A stretch of DNA of 64,000 nt. Origin: Neodiprion pinetum (lineage: Eukaryota; Arthropoda; Insecta; Hymenoptera; Diprionidae). The notes below the pieces were generated by a model, which ran no database searches, had not been told where the DNA came from, and saw only the letters and a list, made by a program, of their open reading frames with translations. The stretch lies in contig NC_060232.1 in NCBI RefSeq assembly GCF_021155775.2, positions 39,350,089-39,414,088 of the forward strand. The letters run 5' to 3'. Position 1 is the stretch's first letter. Every line of letters begins with the position of its first letter. Position numbers and translations under genes: made by a program. Of the stretch, positions 12,073-23,744 are shown in pieces.

Positions 12073-13127
12073 GAAACGTGAAATGCAAATACAATTTCGA
12101 ACTACGGTGTGTTTATCTATCCGCATGATTGTTCATTCCTATTTTTTTTTCTATCAGTCAATTGCTTCAACAAAATTCTCCCAGCTGTATACCTATGTTG
12201 TTGTTCCGTTTTTTTTATTTTTTTTTTTCAACACTTAAACTTCAGATTGCATAAAATTGATTGTGTTTTTATTCTTCAAACTGTACTTTGAAGTCGATCC
12301 CTTCAAGGATGAACTTGCATTTTGTTATCGAATTTCCGGCACGGATACAATGAAAATTATAAGTCGAATGAAAAATTGTAGTGAAAAAAATTCAACTTTC
12401 TTTACCTATAAAATGCGAATACAAATTCCCATTTTTATCAATCAATTTTGGATACATTTACACCCTTGGTACGAGAAAATGATATTGAAAGATTGATCTC
12501 GATAATCGTTACAAAAAGTGTAATGGAGGAAGATGAAGAATGTTTTCCGTGTACAAAAAAAAAAAAAAAATGGGTGCGTGTACTTATGTACGCGCGTGAG
12601 AAGTTATACTTCTTTGGCATCATTAAAAAATACACAACATGTCAAAATCTTCTGTCACACAATGATAAAGAAAAGAAGTATGTAATAAAAAACAATAAAA
12701 CAAATAACGGATGTCTTACATTATATTTAAATAATCTATTAAATTTTTGTCACGAACTTTTTATTAAATGTTCTATTAAATTTATTTCTTTATTTTGTAG
12801 ATATTAAAAAACCAATAATAAATATTCAACATTGATAATTTAATAATATTTAGTATTAATTATATTAAGTAATGATATTTTAATTTATATCAATAAATAA
12901 TACATACGGATAACTAACCTCAATTATATTGGAGCACTTGAAAAAGTATTTTAGCACAATTTTTTCACTAATATTCACAAATAGTAAATAATATTAATCC
13001 AAATATTCAATTTAAATCACTACTGAATATATTTTATTGCCACATATATAATTCGCACTTGTATGAAAATAAAACACGTGTTGTGACTGTAAAAACTAAA
13101 ACCATGTGGATAAATATTTAGCTTTTT
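12073..13127. other. AT-rich noncoding island
   Basis: Strongly A+T-rich, most extreme at 12690-12960, with repeated TATTAAA/TTTAATA words. The 119-codon open frame at 12448-12807 starts with TTG, is rich in Lys/Asn/Ile and crosses a poly-A run, so chance is the best explanation. I looked for mitochondrial-type coding sequence and did not recognise any. Confidence 0.5.
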
Positions 13128-13341
13128 TTCGAGACTTAATGAATTCGGTTGAGTGGGCAACTTCATCCTGTTAATTTTGTGTTACAGTGATGCGCGCGCA
13201 TGAATTTGGTTGAGTGGGCAACTTCATCCTGTTAATTTTGTGTTACAGTGATGCGCGCGCATCTTGTTTCGAGACTTAATGAATTCGGTTGAGTGGGCAA
13301 CTTCATCCTGTTAATTTTGTGTTACAGTGATGCGCGCGCAT
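13128..13341 (+). repeat. Nearly identical 61-bp triplication
   Basis: Three copies of a 61-bp unit lie at 13141-13201, 13202-13262 and 13281-13341. Copies 1 and 3 are identical and copy 2 differs at one base (GAATTCGG versus GAATTTGG). Copy 3 is preceded by the 18-nt leader CTTGTTTCGAGACTTAAT at 13263-13280, and copy 1 by a near-identical leader. Each unit contains GTTGAGTGGGCAAC (a short hairpin), a sequence like a 3' splice site (TTAATTTTGTGTTACAG), and the perfect palindrome ATGCGCGCGCAT at its end. The near-identity points to recent amplification. No coding capacity is apparent. Confidence 0.9.
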
Positions 13342-14235
13342 CCTGAAATTTCACTCTCATCAGTTTTTCATAACGCGCCTAAAGAAGTATAACTTCAAAA
13401 AAAAAAAAATCCAAAACTGCCGAGAAATCTAGTTTCGGTCTTCATGGTTAATCCAAGTGTTATTTTTCGTTCCTACCACGTGTTGTATCGGTGTTATGTT
13501 CCTACTATCGTCGCATGACGCGTCCTCGGGGGTTTAAAAAATGTATATCAACGACGGTTTTAATCAGTGTTCTATTTCACGATGAGAGCGAGCGAAATGG
13601 GAGAGAATGAAATAAAGAGAGAGAGAGAGAGAGAGAGACTAACAATAAGTGAATGAATGAGGAGAGAGATTGCGCCGGTGTTGGAGCGGCGTGTGGAAAC
13701 CGGATATCAATGCTATACTCGACATGCATAACATACCCGAGACTGCAAACCCATCCACCCTTGGTTGCCGTGGCGTCGATCCATTCGTATTACATTTCGC
13801 GTCATATGTTCCTACGCCCGGGCGCACGTTTATTTTCACTCCTAATTCGGAGAGTGCTTTGAGAACGGAGACACGAGCTTTTTATGAATTGATGCTGCAG
13901 GGTCACGAGTCGGTGAATGTACGCCGGTATATGACCCTTACCTTTCGCTCTTTTTCTCCTTCTTTCTCCTCTCCTTGTCGCGCGGACAACGATCCGATCC
14001 CTTCGCCGTGTTCGCTTCAACGTAAAAAACATATAGAAAAGGAAAGAAGAAAGAAAAGAAATGCGGGGATAAATAAATGACGAAGAGATACGGGGGTACG
14101 AAACGCGAAATAGTTTTTCATTTTATCATTCGTTCTTTTTCGACGCGTAACAAGCGGCTTTTGACCGGTCATGAGCCAGCGTTTGAACTTCTCGTTGTCA
14201 CATTGCACGTTCCAAGTTTATAGAGAAAAAAAAAG
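13342..14235. other. Noncoding sequence with (AG)n tract
   Basis: An AG tract lies at 13616-13638. Two overlapping plus-strand frames (13653-13862 and 13670-14080) share a GC-richer stretch with no recognisable domain. On the minus strand a good donor (CGAAAG/GTAAGGGTC) lies at about 13934-13945, downstream of an Arg-rich open stretch at 13946-14032. This is a weak exon lead at best. Confidence 0.35.
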
Positions 14236-14540
14236 AGAACAAAATTCAATTCGAATTTCGGACTACTTATTCCGATTCGTGATTAACGATTTTAGAACCC
14301 TCGGAGTACCGTGTTGCATGAAAATATGACGATTTATTTTATCTCGAAACACCGTGATCCGGCATTAAAATATTGGAAGTTTGACCTTGGGTTCGTTGTC
14401 AGTGATCCAAGAAACCTCCGCCTAACAATTTCTGCCAAAATTGGATATTTTTTAGATTTTGTTCCACCATATTGCATCGCCATTTCGGATCTCGGAATCG
14501 GACTTCAGATTCGTGATCAGCCACCCAACAAACCGGCGAG
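14236..14540. repeat. Degenerate tandem repeat, period about 117 bp
   Basis: Related words recur at regular spacing: CCGATTCGTGATTAACGA near 14270, GGGTTCGTTGTCAGTGATCC near 14387, and CAGATTCGTGATCAGCCACC near 14504. They are about 117 bp apart, with weaker similarity between them. The array ends where MITE-A copy 2 begins. Motifs of the type GGATTCGTGATCAGCGACC occur in tandem repeats of several insects; that link is from memory. Confidence 0.5.
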
Positions 14541-14807
14541 TAATTGCAACGCAAAATCAGTTTCTTCGGTTTACTCTACTTTTTCGGTCAAACAAGGCTT
14601 TGACGTCAATTCATCGTTGCACGAGCATTAAATTTTCGCAACAGCGATCCTAATGAGAAAGAACAGTAACGGATACCAGACTATCCGGTAAGAGCTAGAA
14701 AACTTATTTTCATTTTCTACCCAGAATTATATTTTCCGATTGTGGTAAAAAATGAAAATAGTCAAGAACTGAGCGGTAACCGCAGCTAAAAATTTCTCTC
14801 AGCGTAC
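14541..14807. mobile_element. MITE-A copy 2 (left end missing)
   Basis: Matches copy 1 (5617-5912) closely from TTGCAACGCAAAATCAGTTT to the right end, which here reads GAGCGGTAACCGCAGCTAAA then AATTTCTCTCAGCGTAC. The left third is absent and is replaced by the 117-bp repeat, so the element is truncated or inserted within that array. The open frame 14311-14631 crosses this junction and is not a gene. Confidence 0.75.
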
Positions 14808-15260
14808 ATGTATTAACGAATGGAAACATATCGCGTGCGTTATAACTATCGTGTGCACACGTGAAAGAGAAAGAGAGATGAAACAGGGCTGAGGGAGAGA
14901 GAGAGGGGGAAGAGAGTGAGTGTGAGTGAAAAGCCCCGAAGAAATGTCGCCGTTGACCCGACCTCGAACGGACGACCGCTATAAAGTGGCATCCAAAAGA
15001 CTTACTGGAATGGCCTTCCTTAATTTCGTACGTCGCGGCGTTACCGGTGCACAGAAGTATAACCGGCTATCGGGGTACGTGGGACGCGAAGGGACGCGAA
15101 GGGCTTATATTTTCCGGGCTGCAGTTCCTCGGACAGTTTTAGCACCGAGGCCATCGATGGACGCCCGAAAATAAGGGCGAGGAGGACGAAGAGGAAGAAG
15201 GGCTCCACCGCCCCTTCGCCGAGGAATATTGGTGGGCCTGATTCTTTCGCGAGGTAAGAA
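14808..15260 (+). other. GA-rich tract and GC-rich block ending in a strong donor
   Basis: Purine-rich DNA at 14862-14925 leads into a GC-rich block. The block ends with CGCGAG/GTAAGAAA, a near-consensus plus-strand 5' splice site with GT at 15254. An ATG frame at 14944-15174 encodes 76 Arg-rich residues and stops before the donor. The word CTATAAAGTGG near 14979 is TATA-like. This could be a 5' noncoding exon, but there is no independent support. Confidence 0.2.
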
Positions 15261-16423
15261 AAATTTCAGACTTTCAAAACAATTATACGCAGTTGAACGT
15301 TAATCCGGTGGTTTCCTTGATATGCTCGTGATTGTCGTATTTTATCTCTCTTTGTAAGAGTAAAAGTATCTCGAAATCGTTTCAGCAATAATTTAACCCA
15401 AGTCAGGGTTAATGCTTTTTTTTTTTTTTCTTTTTTCCGTCGAGTGTGACGCGTGAAAAAATCTAAAACTTGGTTATTAATTTACTCACCGTAGTCCGTG
15501 AATATCCGATCACGTGTCAAAAGTTCCGGCTATTATTCTCAAGCGGAAGAATTTTGATTAGACTTTGGAGCATGACTACTAATTAGAATTGAGATAGTTT
15601 TCTGAATAATCTTTCTTTTGCATTTTTCTTTTTCTTTTTTTGTTGTTTTTTTTTCCACGAGCCAGAGTTATTATTTCAGTTCACAACAGTAATAAAAACA
15701 GACAATAAGAATGTTGAGTCAAGTGTCATCCTACCGTACATAAATTACGATCGGCAGCTTTTGAGCTTGAGAAAAGGAATCGAAATGAAAGAAGAAAAGG
15801 AAAAAGGATTCAGCAGCCCCGAAAAAATTGAATTTGTAGAAAATACCGCGTAACGTGAGGCGGGAAAAGCGGAAGAAAAAACGGAAAACTTAAAGGGGGC
15901 GGCAATTAAGATTGAAGCGAAAAGGACGGAGGCAGAGCCGGGGAGATGAAGGCAGTAATTCACGCGAACTTTTCTCGGAACTCTCGGCAATTCCTTTTCT
16001 CATGTCGGTATTCCTCCGCCCCCGTCCCGGGCGCACAAGGATATGGGGTGACTTTCCTTGTACCGTCGGTGCTTCGCCGACCGGCCGCAACACCGTGCGA
16101 GACAACCCCTATTGGTCCGTTACTCATTCCATCCGTCCTCCCCAGCATCCGGAAAGTGCCGAGGCTGGACCTCTACGCCCGTTTTATATCGGTCCATTCG
16201 CTTCTTTCGGCACTGCGGGGTCACGTGTGGAGAAAAGCTAGGAAAAAGCTGGGAGTGAAGGGTGGAAAAGAATAAGGATCCAACGAAATAGGGGAGAAAA
16301 GAGGAAAGTGAGCGAAAATTCAGCCTCTGATACAGTCGAAGTAGGTCTGAAGTGAAAATATTTGGGATACGGTTGCACTTTTGTGTGCAAACTTAAATAT
16401 CGAGTCATTTTTGAGACGCATAG
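15261..16423. other. Noncoding sequence with a GC-rich open stretch
   Basis: T-rich tracts lie at 15417-15437 and near 15620-15655. A minus-strand donor-like sequence (ACG/GTGAGTAA) lies at about 15485-15495. From 15946 to 16275 an ATG frame on the plus strand encodes 109 residues (it begins MKAVIHANFSRNSRQ and is rich in Arg, Pro and Leu). An overlapping frame of equal length exists, so GC-rich composition alone could explain both. No domain recognised. Confidence 0.3.
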
Positions 16424-17018
16424 CCGGCGTTACGAGAAAACAACAAGGTTTAACCGTTTTTTTGAGTTTTCCTTAAAAACCGCTATCTGTAGGTGAAAAA
16501 TTACTTCACCGTCGTGTAGAGCTGAAAATTCTACGTCGAATTGTGTCATCGTACATCGGAAACGGAGTCGGATTAACAAATTAAGAAAAAAAGTAATTAT
16601 TTCATCAAAATTCCCTGGATGCCGTCGGTAAATACAATTTCTTCAAAAATTCGCGTTTTTTGGCGGTCTTCTCAAAAACTGCTATCGATGGATGAAAAAC
16701 GACTTGACCGTCGTGTAGAGTGGAAAATTCTCCATCGAATTATATACCCATACATCGGAAACGGAGTCATATTAATATATTAAGAAAAAAGAAATTGTAT
16801 TTATCGACAGCATCTGGGGAATTTTGTGGAAATAATTTCTTTTTGCTTAATTTGTTAATCAGACTCCCTTTCCGATCTATGCGGACATAATTCCATGTAG
16901 ATTTTTCCGCTCTACACGATGGTCGAGTCATTTTTCATCTGTAGAAAGCAGTTTTTGAGGAAACCGCAAAAAACGCAAAGTTTTGCTGTTTTCTCGAAAC
17001 ACCGGCTATGCAGTTCAT
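16424..17018. mobile_element. PAL-C: inverted-repeat element with three related arms
   Basis: The left end GCATAGCCGGCGTTACGAGA and the reverse complement of the right end GCATAGCCGGTGTTTCGAGA are near-perfect inverted termini. Each is followed by AAACA and then a shared arm containing AAAAACTGCT, GTCGTGTAGAGCGGAAAA, CATCGGAAACGGAGTC and ATTAACAAATTAAG. A third, direct copy of the arm lies between them (about 16665-16800), so the arms run forward, forward, reverse. There is no coding capacity. It looks like a MITE or foldback element that has undergone an internal duplication. No second copy was seen in the window. Confidence 0.7.
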
Positions 17019-17737
17019 GGATAACTTCAGATTGAACCCATTATTACCGAACTTGACCTTTCAAGGTAAGAGTATGTTTTATTTTGATTTTTTGATTATG
17101 GTTTACTAAATTTCACACGATTCTAAAGGTGAAAAGTAACCATTTTATCTAAACATGAATCGTCGCAGTAACGTGACTCACTCTAACCTCTTGAAATCTG
17201 TGACACTGCCATATTTTTTTGCTATTCTTAACACAGGTAGAAGTTTTCTCGATATACGGAATGAAATTTTGGGAATGGCCCTTTTCGAGGGTGGATATAT
17301 TAATTGGTGCAATGGTGTATATTTTTAATCCCTAAGCTACTTATATCAATCTTCCTCAAAAGCTTCTAAGATTTTCAGTCTTAACATAACAACCTCAGCT
17401 CATCGCGAGACAAAAGTTTCATGCATATTTTAACTCAGGTGTAATTAATTTCTGAACGAGTCACTGGAATTAACTCGAAAACTCGGCGTGCATTAATTTT
17501 CATTTACTTCAATACATATATACATAGTTGTGTAGCTTAATTTGAAGTAACTTGGAATCAATTGAAGTCACTTCAAGTCTTTTGTTTTGTTTCTTTTTTT
17601 TTTTTTTTTCTAGTCCAGTGACCCAAATCCACTCGACTTTGATTAAATTCAACTTCGAACGAATAGCCAACTTTCCGGAACAGAGTTGAAAACAAAAGAC
17701 TGTCTCCTTTAATTCCTTCGATAAATTATCACTTCAG
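17019..17737. other. Unique noncoding sequence
   Basis: AT-rich, with a T tract at about 17590-17610 and a plus-strand donor-like CAAG/GTAAGAG at about 17064. Nothing else recognised. Confidence 0.5.
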
Positions 17738-17881
17738 AATTATAAATAGCTGCGATTACGAACGTATAGCAACATTGTACATTTTATGAATAATAAAACC
17801 GTTGCGTTCCAATTTCATGACCCATATGAATTGATGCGGATGAGCAATGCCGATTTATTGTGTATCTCGCTTACGGCGAAG
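17738..17881 (+). other. Candidate noncoding exon bounded by good splice signals
   Basis: The upstream sequence CCTTTAATTCCTTCG..TTATCACTTCAG ending at 17737 is a good 3' splice site. The downstream GCGAAG/GTGAGTAAA (GT at 17882) is a near-consensus donor. The 144-nt interval has stops in all three plus-strand frames, so if it is transcribed it would be an untranslated or lncRNA exon. Splice-site pairs of this quality also occur by chance in 64 kb. Confidence 0.2.
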
Positions 17882-20800
17882 GTGAGTAAATATGATGAAC
17901 GGTACCCGCGCAGTGAAGCAATAGTCGCAACATGACTAGTCACACGAATCATTTCGTTTTGTCATTCGCACCTGATTCACGATGAAAAATACGGCATGAA
18001 TCAGGATGACAGATAACGCGTGTAACCTCGCACGTGTTGCGAGAGTTGTTTGTTTTTCTGCATCGAAAGACGGATCATTAAGGGTAAAAATGATAATCAG
18101 TAATCGAAGAAAAACACTTTTGAACCGTATGATGAAAAATTTTACCACAGCGTAAAACGTTATATTGTAAGTGTAAAATTGCGGTACCTTCCAACAAGTT
18201 AAAGAAAGAGAGAATTATTATAGTTCAAGAACGCCAGAAAAAAAAAAAAAAAAAAACCTTCATTCGTAAATAATTTTCATCCGTATTCGGTAAATTTAAC
18301 ATTTTTGCCCAATACTCGAGGCGTGTATCACGAGAAAGTGGAAGTTTTTACAATCTGTTTCTGACACGTTTGTACAAAAATCGTTCTTAAATTCTCGGCC
18401 ATTACAGTGCGCTTTTTTATGGGAAAAATCGCTCTCTACGCATCGGAGATTTTTCCTGCGCTCTTGCGGGCACGTATGTATAAATATGTACGTACATATC
18501 GCAACGGCGACAAAAGTATTGTGATTTTCTGCCGAGCGGTGCGGTGAATTGGAAGGAATCGGTGAATGGGGGGAGCCACCTTGTCATCGGCAGATGATAC
18601 ATTGAAACGAATGGTTCGTCGGTTAAACGGTGTCGTGGCAATTTCTACCCCATCGCGGTGTTTACTTTCGACACCTATTCAATTCCCCGGTCTCTGTTCC
18701 CGATATAAAAATCGATTATACACGAACGCACGAATGGCTGACTTTTCAGAATAAGAATTACATTGAGGTGGTTGGTTTGCGACAGTAACGCCGTACGACG
18801 AATAATCGTCAGCACCGTGTTCGTTAAATAATGAGAAAATGAATTTGGCAACGTCGCGTGATTTTCTTGTCTCGTGGTCTGCTTAAGCTTTATTTTTGTG
18901 AATCAAAATGTCAGATCAGTCACGATTTAAAAGGAGGTTGGCAAAAAAATAATAAAAATCATGTGTTTTAGCAATATTATATCCAAATATCAGAGAATAA
19001 ATAATTTGAACACCGCGTGCGTGATGTGCATACTTGCGACGTTGCCATATGTACAACCTAACCAAAGTTGCAATCGGATTTGTTTTTTATTCAGATTATG
19101 TTTTTAATTATCAAATAACGGACAAAGTTCACGAAAAATTTGACATATTATTCCTGAATATCCATTTCACTTTAATCGATATTTTTTTCCCCGTTTTAAA
19201 CATTTTATTCTAAAACACAACCAACACGAAACTATCGATTTTTATCCCAGTCCCTATCTACACTATACAAAATAGTTCGACATTGAAATAAAAAAACTCA
19301 GTAACCAAAGAGTCGACCGTTATCAAACTTTACAGAATAGTTTAAAATTACTCGCGGGAATTAAACATTTCCAAAAGTACTGCCCAACTACCTTAAACGT
19401 AGTCACAGTCTCAGAAAACTGAAATCACGTGATTCCATCGGTACATTCATCCGATTCGTCCTGAGTAATTTTTCGTCTGCGTGACACAGGCTGGCCAACT
19501 TAATCCCAGCCAGACGCCGATTTTCCAAACTCGAAAAGCCTCTCTAGGCTATACATTCGAGATTTTGACACAGTCGGAATGTGACTACGTGTCTACAACT
19601 GCATTCCAGTCTACATAACCTCAAAAATTTTACGCGCGTATTATCGCGGTGCACGCCGGAAAAGAGTAGAAAGATTTGGCCAGCCTGTCCAAGCAGAAAA
19701 AAACCTCGCGCATGCGCACTTTGGTGTTTAGTTTCCCAAAACTGCGAGTAGAAGCTTTTCCTCCGCAGTTGAGTTTCTGTCGTTTCGAGTATTGCGATAG
19801 ATTTTTCGAAGCGAAGTGTAACGTGCAGCTCGATATTTCTCTCGCTCCTGATCCCTCTATGGTTGTATAACTTCCGATACGGAGCAGAGGCGTTTCCGGG
19901 GTTGGGTCATGGCAGGAGCAGAAAAGGGCCGTTCCATATCCTGTTCAGCGAAACAAATGACAGTTGCGCCAACTTTTCCTATACACTGCGCCGTATAACC
20001 GAGATATTGTGTTCCAGTCTCTGATTTCCTCATTAATTTTTTCTCTTTCTTTTCCCTACCTCTTCCATTCACTGTCGGTTTTCCCGTCTTCCCTCCTCAC
20101 CTCCCCTCGCCCAAGATCAATACTGATGCAGCCTTTATTTCTTGCGCCCTGATACGCTCGCTATACGCGGAGAAACCGCGGCGAGGAGGAAAGGGAAATT
20201 GGCGGACGACTCGGAGGGATGATCGTTTTACGACCAGTTTCCTGGCGCAAAGGAGAAAACCAAAAAAACAATACAAAAAAATCTAAGCCCGTTTGTCAAA
20301 CCTCTCACGCATCGTTCCGATACACGACATACGTGTAGATACTCGGATTGTCACTTTGCAATGCGTCGTTTGGTGGAAAAATATCAAACTAATGTAACGA
20401 GGCTGACAGCTGACCTTTGACCCTGTTTTTTTGCGTGTGGATGGTAAAACAGGTACGTTATTGATTACGTTTCATCGATTTATGTGACATAAGTAATTTC
20501 AAGAACCCAAAAATTGCTATTTGTCTACATTAAAATTAAAAACTTTGGTTATGTGATGATAAAATGGCGTCGAAAATCAGTCTCTGACGTCATGAGGACA
20601 TTTTTCGATACAGAGACTAAAAAATTTCTCATCCGTTATACGCAGTGCCGGAAAGATCGATCGAGCCGAGTTTCCAATCGATATTTCAGCTCGAGGTGGA
20701 CTTTTATCTTCGCCCTCTGCTAAATTATTATCCGTGGCTGAATCTTGTCGAGGGAGAAGCAGCTCCGAGTATCGATGATTTAATGTACCCGTCAGAGAGT

Positions 20801-20991
20801 TTATGGTATAAAATTATGAGTGTAACGTATACGAGCGGAAGGGGATTCGATGAATTTCTGAGTCGCGTAATGAAGTCGCCGAAGGAATGATTCTCCTCGA
20901 ATCGGGGCAGTTCGTGCGGACTCTCGTAGCTGCCGTACGGTTCGCTGATTAACAGGGTCTTATCGTCTTCCAACCGGGAAAGCTCCAATAA
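17882..20991. other. Unique noncoding sequence
   Basis: No gene recognised. Poly-A occurs at about 18239-18257. Short ATG frames (for example 20645-20890, 81 residues) have no motifs. A plus-strand AACAG/GTACGT sequence near 20452 lacks a pyrimidine tract. Confidence 0.45.
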
Positions 20992-21243
20992 TCACCTTGA
21001 AGCCCCACCAGTTAATCCCGGACTAATTCTCAGCGTGACAGTCGGCCCAGCCGGCGCTCTTTTACCACCCACAAATTCACCCTTACACACCTTACACGTA
21101 GCCTTCCTTCCGCCAACGACGAACCCCTTCGAGGAGAATCTAATGTCTCTGATAGCAGCAGAGAAGCCTCGAAGCCCCGGTTGGCATGCGACGTCCAATA
21201 GCCTAATTGGTTTACAATTAGTCCTTATCGAAAGCAACGACAT
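20992..21243 (-). CDS. Uncertain ORF with a CxxC motif
   Basis: ATG at 21243 opens a minus-strand frame of 83 residues ending in TGA. The product begins MSLLSIRTNCKPIRLL and is basic and glycine-rich in its second half, with TCKVCKGEF as the only notable motif (a single CxxC, not a full zinc-binding site). The opposite strand is also open over the same GC-richer segment. No family recognised. A chance frame is the most likely explanation, and a coding exon is possible. Confidence 0.12.
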   Translation of the reverse strand: MSLLSIRTNCKPIRLLDVACQPGLRGFSAAIRDIRFSSKGFVVGGRKATCKVCKGEFVGGKRAPAGPTVTLRISPGLTGGASR

Positions 21244-21246
21244 CAA

Positions 21247-23476
21247 TTTTATTTAGGTACTTTCCGTTCGATTCCCTCGCTCTCGGAATTTTATTTCTTG
21301 CCAGATGCGTGGAAAACGTCCACCGATTTTTTACACGATTTGACAAACTAACGTGAAAATATACTTAATTCAGGTATACTGAAATTATAACCAGAAACTT
21401 GGATATTCGTGTTTCACTTCGACTCGCTTCGAAATTATCCAGAACCTAAAAGATTCCTCCGATTTTACCTTACGACAGGTTCATTTCATTCAGAAGACCA
21501 TTTTCGACAAGGTCATTGCACTTTTATACATTTTCATTTCAATATCGCCATTCGAGTTCGTCGTAACCAACAACGATCCGATATTGTGAAATTAAATATT
21601 CAGCAATGCGAGAAAAAAGTGTTTCAATGAATTTGTGAAAAATAGTCATCTGAATGAAATAATCCATAGTCGTAAAATTAAATCGAACGAATCTACTCGA
21701 TTGTTATGATTATTTTTAAACGATTTGAAACAAACCGTATTCAACGTGTAGGCTATTTTTTTCCTTTTTTTTTTTTTTTTTTCACTATTCAGTATTTTGT
21801 ACTTTTGCGCGTATCTTCGAAATCATCGAAACGTAACGATTTGATAAATATTCAACGCAAAACGCACCAAGTATCGATTTTCGGCTAGCGGACCTTCTTA
21901 ATAATTCGTTTTTTTTATTTTTCGCGGCATCTCGTCAGTCTTATTTGTTTTACCTATATACATATATATATATATTTTTTTTTTCCTTCCATTCCCCTCC
22001 TCCATCTTTTTTCGGGAACTACGAAGGCGGCAGAGGGTTTCCATTAATCTTGTCTTCAGTCCGCGGATTGCAGCGACGGGAAGCAAAGACATTAGCGCAT
22101 TTGTGATGCAAATAAATTGTCGGTGCGACGAGGAGGTTTCCCGAAACCCAACGGATACTCCGCCACCTTCCACCTTCCACCTCCTCCACCGTCTCCTCCC
22201 TCTCGTCGCTGCAGCAGAGCTTTTAAGGGGAGGATTTTCGGGATTGAATTTTCCCGGGGGATGCGAAGACCGCGCCGAAATTCAAGGGACGCTCGATACG
22301 CGGCGTAAAATCGACGAATTGATTTTGTATCTCGGGTAGAGATATACATGCGTCGAGTCGACGACACTTCGAGTGTCGCGAGACAATTTTTAAATCATTT
22401 AAAATTCCTCCTGGATATTCTTTTCGGCGTCCCCTCGGCATCAAGATATTATACGTAATCAAAGTTTTCCGATCAGCTTTCGCGAAGTCTCTGCCTCTTC
22501 CAATTTTCGTTGTTCACTGAAAATTTTCCTCGGTGAAAAACGAAGCGTCAAAAATCTAGCTTCGGTTGTACAAAAAAAAAAAAAAAAAAATAAATAGAAT
22601 AAAAAGAACAAAACGAAAATAAAAAATAAAATCGGCCCTCTCGATAAAAAGGTAATATAAACTTGATCGGCTGCCAGAACCGTTACAATTTTTTGAAATT
22701 ATATATTTGTTTTTTACGCGGAGGCTGATATTAATTGTACCGAAAATTGAGCTGTCAGAAACTGCGAACGTAAGTTCACGGAGTGGAATAAAATAAAACG
22801 TGGCACGTTTTTACGTAAGAATTCGAAGAAAATTTTTTGGCTACAAAGAGTGCGCCGCGAGTTTTGGAAACTTTTTGAACAAAATTCATTCCGAATGAAG
22901 AAAGAAACGCGACGCCTAACGATCCGACGTCAAGGGTTAAATGACGGATCATCGCGGAGCATAGAGGGGTGAAATCGGAGGGTGAATTGAAGTTGGGACC
23001 GTATTTGAAGGCGAAGGGAATCGCACGTAGAAAAAGGGATATCGGAAGAGCGACGAAATAATTTTTGACCATTGAGAAAGGGGAATTTTTGATTCTTGTT
23101 GCGAGAGAAAATTAAACGGTATTCAAATTTCGATACGAAAGATGAAGCTTTCGACTTTCAGGTAATCTTCGAAGCTCCGAGTCTCTGACGGGTTTGCAGG
23201 CAAGAAATAAACGGCCGGCCAAATCCCGCGAACGCGACTAGTGTAAGAAAAGGAGTGAAAATGAGAGGAGGAACGGACAAAGTCGAGAATCTCCCGAGCG
23301 GGATGAAAAACTCGCGAATTCTCATTCCCGTTCCCGCTCGTTGACTCCCGCCTTTGAATTATGGCTCGGCGAATAGGCGGGGCGAGGGATTCTTCGAGGG
23401 GTAAACGTTACAATTACGGCTCTGCGAGTGTCAGCCCAGTGATTTAAGCTTTTCCCTATCCCCGCTTTACCTCGAG
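21247..23476. other. Unique noncoding sequence
   Basis: A poly-T tract lies at about 21763-21782, a TA tract at about 21958-21976 followed by T, and poly-A at about 22573-22590. Plus-strand sequences TTTTATTTAG/GTACTT (about 21256) and GACTTTCAG/GTAATC (about 23161) are weak fused acceptor-donor sites. The GC content rises from about 23200 to 23530. Confidence 0.45.
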
Positions 23477-23492
23477 GGGCTTATATAAGCCC
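23477..23492. promoter_or_regulatory. Perfect 16-bp palindrome with central TATATA
   Basis: GGGCTTATATAAGCCC is a perfect palindrome inside a locally GC-rich block, so it can serve as a TATA box on either strand. No clear initiator (TCAKTY) was found 28-32 bp away on the plus strand. A promoter role is therefore only a suggestion. Confidence 0.3.
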
Positions 23493-23744
23493 GGGCCGCA
23501 CGGACAACGGAACCGCCTTAAAACGTCACAATTTTCACCGGCTAATCATCGGGGCGTAGAAGGAAAAGTTTGTGAATATTTTTTTGCGTCAAAAAAGAAG
23601 TCCCGAAATTAGGTATAGAATGAGAATTATAATAAATATACAGCGCGGAGGGGGAATTTTTTGTAACCTGTAAAATTATGCTGAATTTTTTTTTTTTGCC
23701 TAGATCGCCAGGAAACAAAGAATCACCGAAGATAATAAATTTTC

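Noticed and set aside
12448..12807. 119-codon frame in the AT-rich island, considered as a nuclear copy of mitochondrial DNA
   Set aside because: No mitochondrial protein or tRNA sequence is recognisable, and the frame starts with TTG and crosses poly-A.
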